The translations under genes were made by a program, and so were the position numbers. The notes under the pieces are model-generated. The model saw nothing but the letters and a program-made list of their open reading frames with translations, was not told the DNA's origin and made no database searches. Shown here piece after piece: positions 6,090 to 6,275 of a DNA stretch of 6,275 nucleotides. The stretch comes from Planctomycetaceae bacterium (GTDB lineage Bacteria; Planctomycetota; Planctomycetia; Planctomycetales; Planctomycetaceae), in assembly GCA_016765335.1 (NCBI GenBank), contig JAESQE010000532.1:1-6275 (forward strand), in the 5' to 3' direction. Positions within the stretch are counted from its first letter, which is position 1. Each line of letters begins with the position of its first letter.

Positions 6090-6275
6090 TTATCTTTCCT
6101 GGACGATCAGTTCCTGGTCGTGCTGAAAGCGTTGGGGGACTTCTGCACAAACTCGGATCAGCACGGGCAAGTCGTTCACAATACCTTCGATCAGAAGATG
6201 GTGACCGGCTTCGTTATCCGCAGAGACCGGGACTGTGATCCAGTCGAGGTGCTGAAGTTCTTCGAACAGCGGCAG
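6090..6275 (-). CDS. C-terminal end of an unrecognised protein (partial)
   Basis: The minus strand is open from the window edge to a TAA at 6092-6090, giving 61 residues that start LPLFEELQHLDWITVPV and end with ELIVQER. The composition is that of a soluble protein: acidic and hydrophobic residues alternate, as in beta strands and amphipathic helices (for example HHLLIEGIVNDLPVLIRV), with no membrane segment and no repeats. I do not recognise a family. The start lies outside the window. It is in the same direction as the phosphoesterase but separated from it by 233 bases holding two hairpins, so a shared transcript is not obvious. The plus-strand frame overlapping it is Arg/Ser-rich and looks like its shadow. 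Confidence 0.6.
   Translation of the reverse strand: MPLFEELQHLDWITVPVSADNEAGHHLLIEGIVNDLPVLIRVCAEVPQRFQHDQELIVQER

Noticed and set aside
5948..6238. 96-codon plus-strand ORF across the REP-like hairpin
   Set aside because: It begins in repeat DNA, runs antisense to the better supported C-terminal fragment and has Arg/Ser-rich composition without a ribosome binding site.
1..6275. CRISPR arrays, tRNA or rRNA genes, integrase or transposase genes, toxin-antitoxin pairs
   Set aside because: No regularly spaced direct repeats, no cloverleaf or rRNA-like stretch and no protein of these classes seen on either strand.

Overview
The window looks like a chromosomal segment of a planctomycete, most likely from the Gimesia/Rubinisphaera/Planctomyces side of the phylum. 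The evidence is a COG0523-type GTPase of a form I associate with planctomycetes, a very large secreted PQQ-propeller protein with an inserted Rossmann-like segment and a malectin-like tail, a Tat-exported metallophosphoesterase, moderate GC, weak Shine-Dalgarno sites and hairpin repeats between genes. The taxonomic call rests on protein style, not on a marker gene.

Layout. Positions 1-279 are A-rich and show no convincing gene; they hold a REP-like hairpin (248-265) just past the stop of the first gene. A CobW/COG0523 GTPase lies on the minus strand (280-1404). A 380-base divergent intergenic region follows, with candidate promoters and a factor-independent terminator-like hairpin (1603-1634) that has no obvious upstream plus-strand gene. 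A 966-residue exported PQQ-repeat protein runs on the plus strand (1785-4685). It converges with a 298-residue Tat-dependent metallophosphoesterase on the minus strand (4960-5856). The gap between them is almost filled by a 189-base concentric palindrome (4716-4904) whose perfect 18-bp core (4787-4833) could terminate transcription. Upstream of the phosphoesterase are a long AT-rich hairpin next to its ribosome binding site (5877-5921) and a second REP-like hairpin (6022-6041). The window ends inside the C-terminus of an unrecognised minus-strand gene (6090-6275).

Working together. No two complete genes form an operon: the GTPase and the PQQ protein diverge, and the PQQ protein and the phosphoesterase converge. 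The last two minus-strand genes are 233 bases apart with hairpins between them. The GTPase is predicted cytoplasmic and metal-related; the PQQ protein and the phosphoesterase are predicted to be exported. I see no evidence for a single multi-gene system. The most unusual content is the domain architecture of the PQQ protein, with an apparently degenerate methyltransferase-like insertion, and the nested palindromic DNA between genes.
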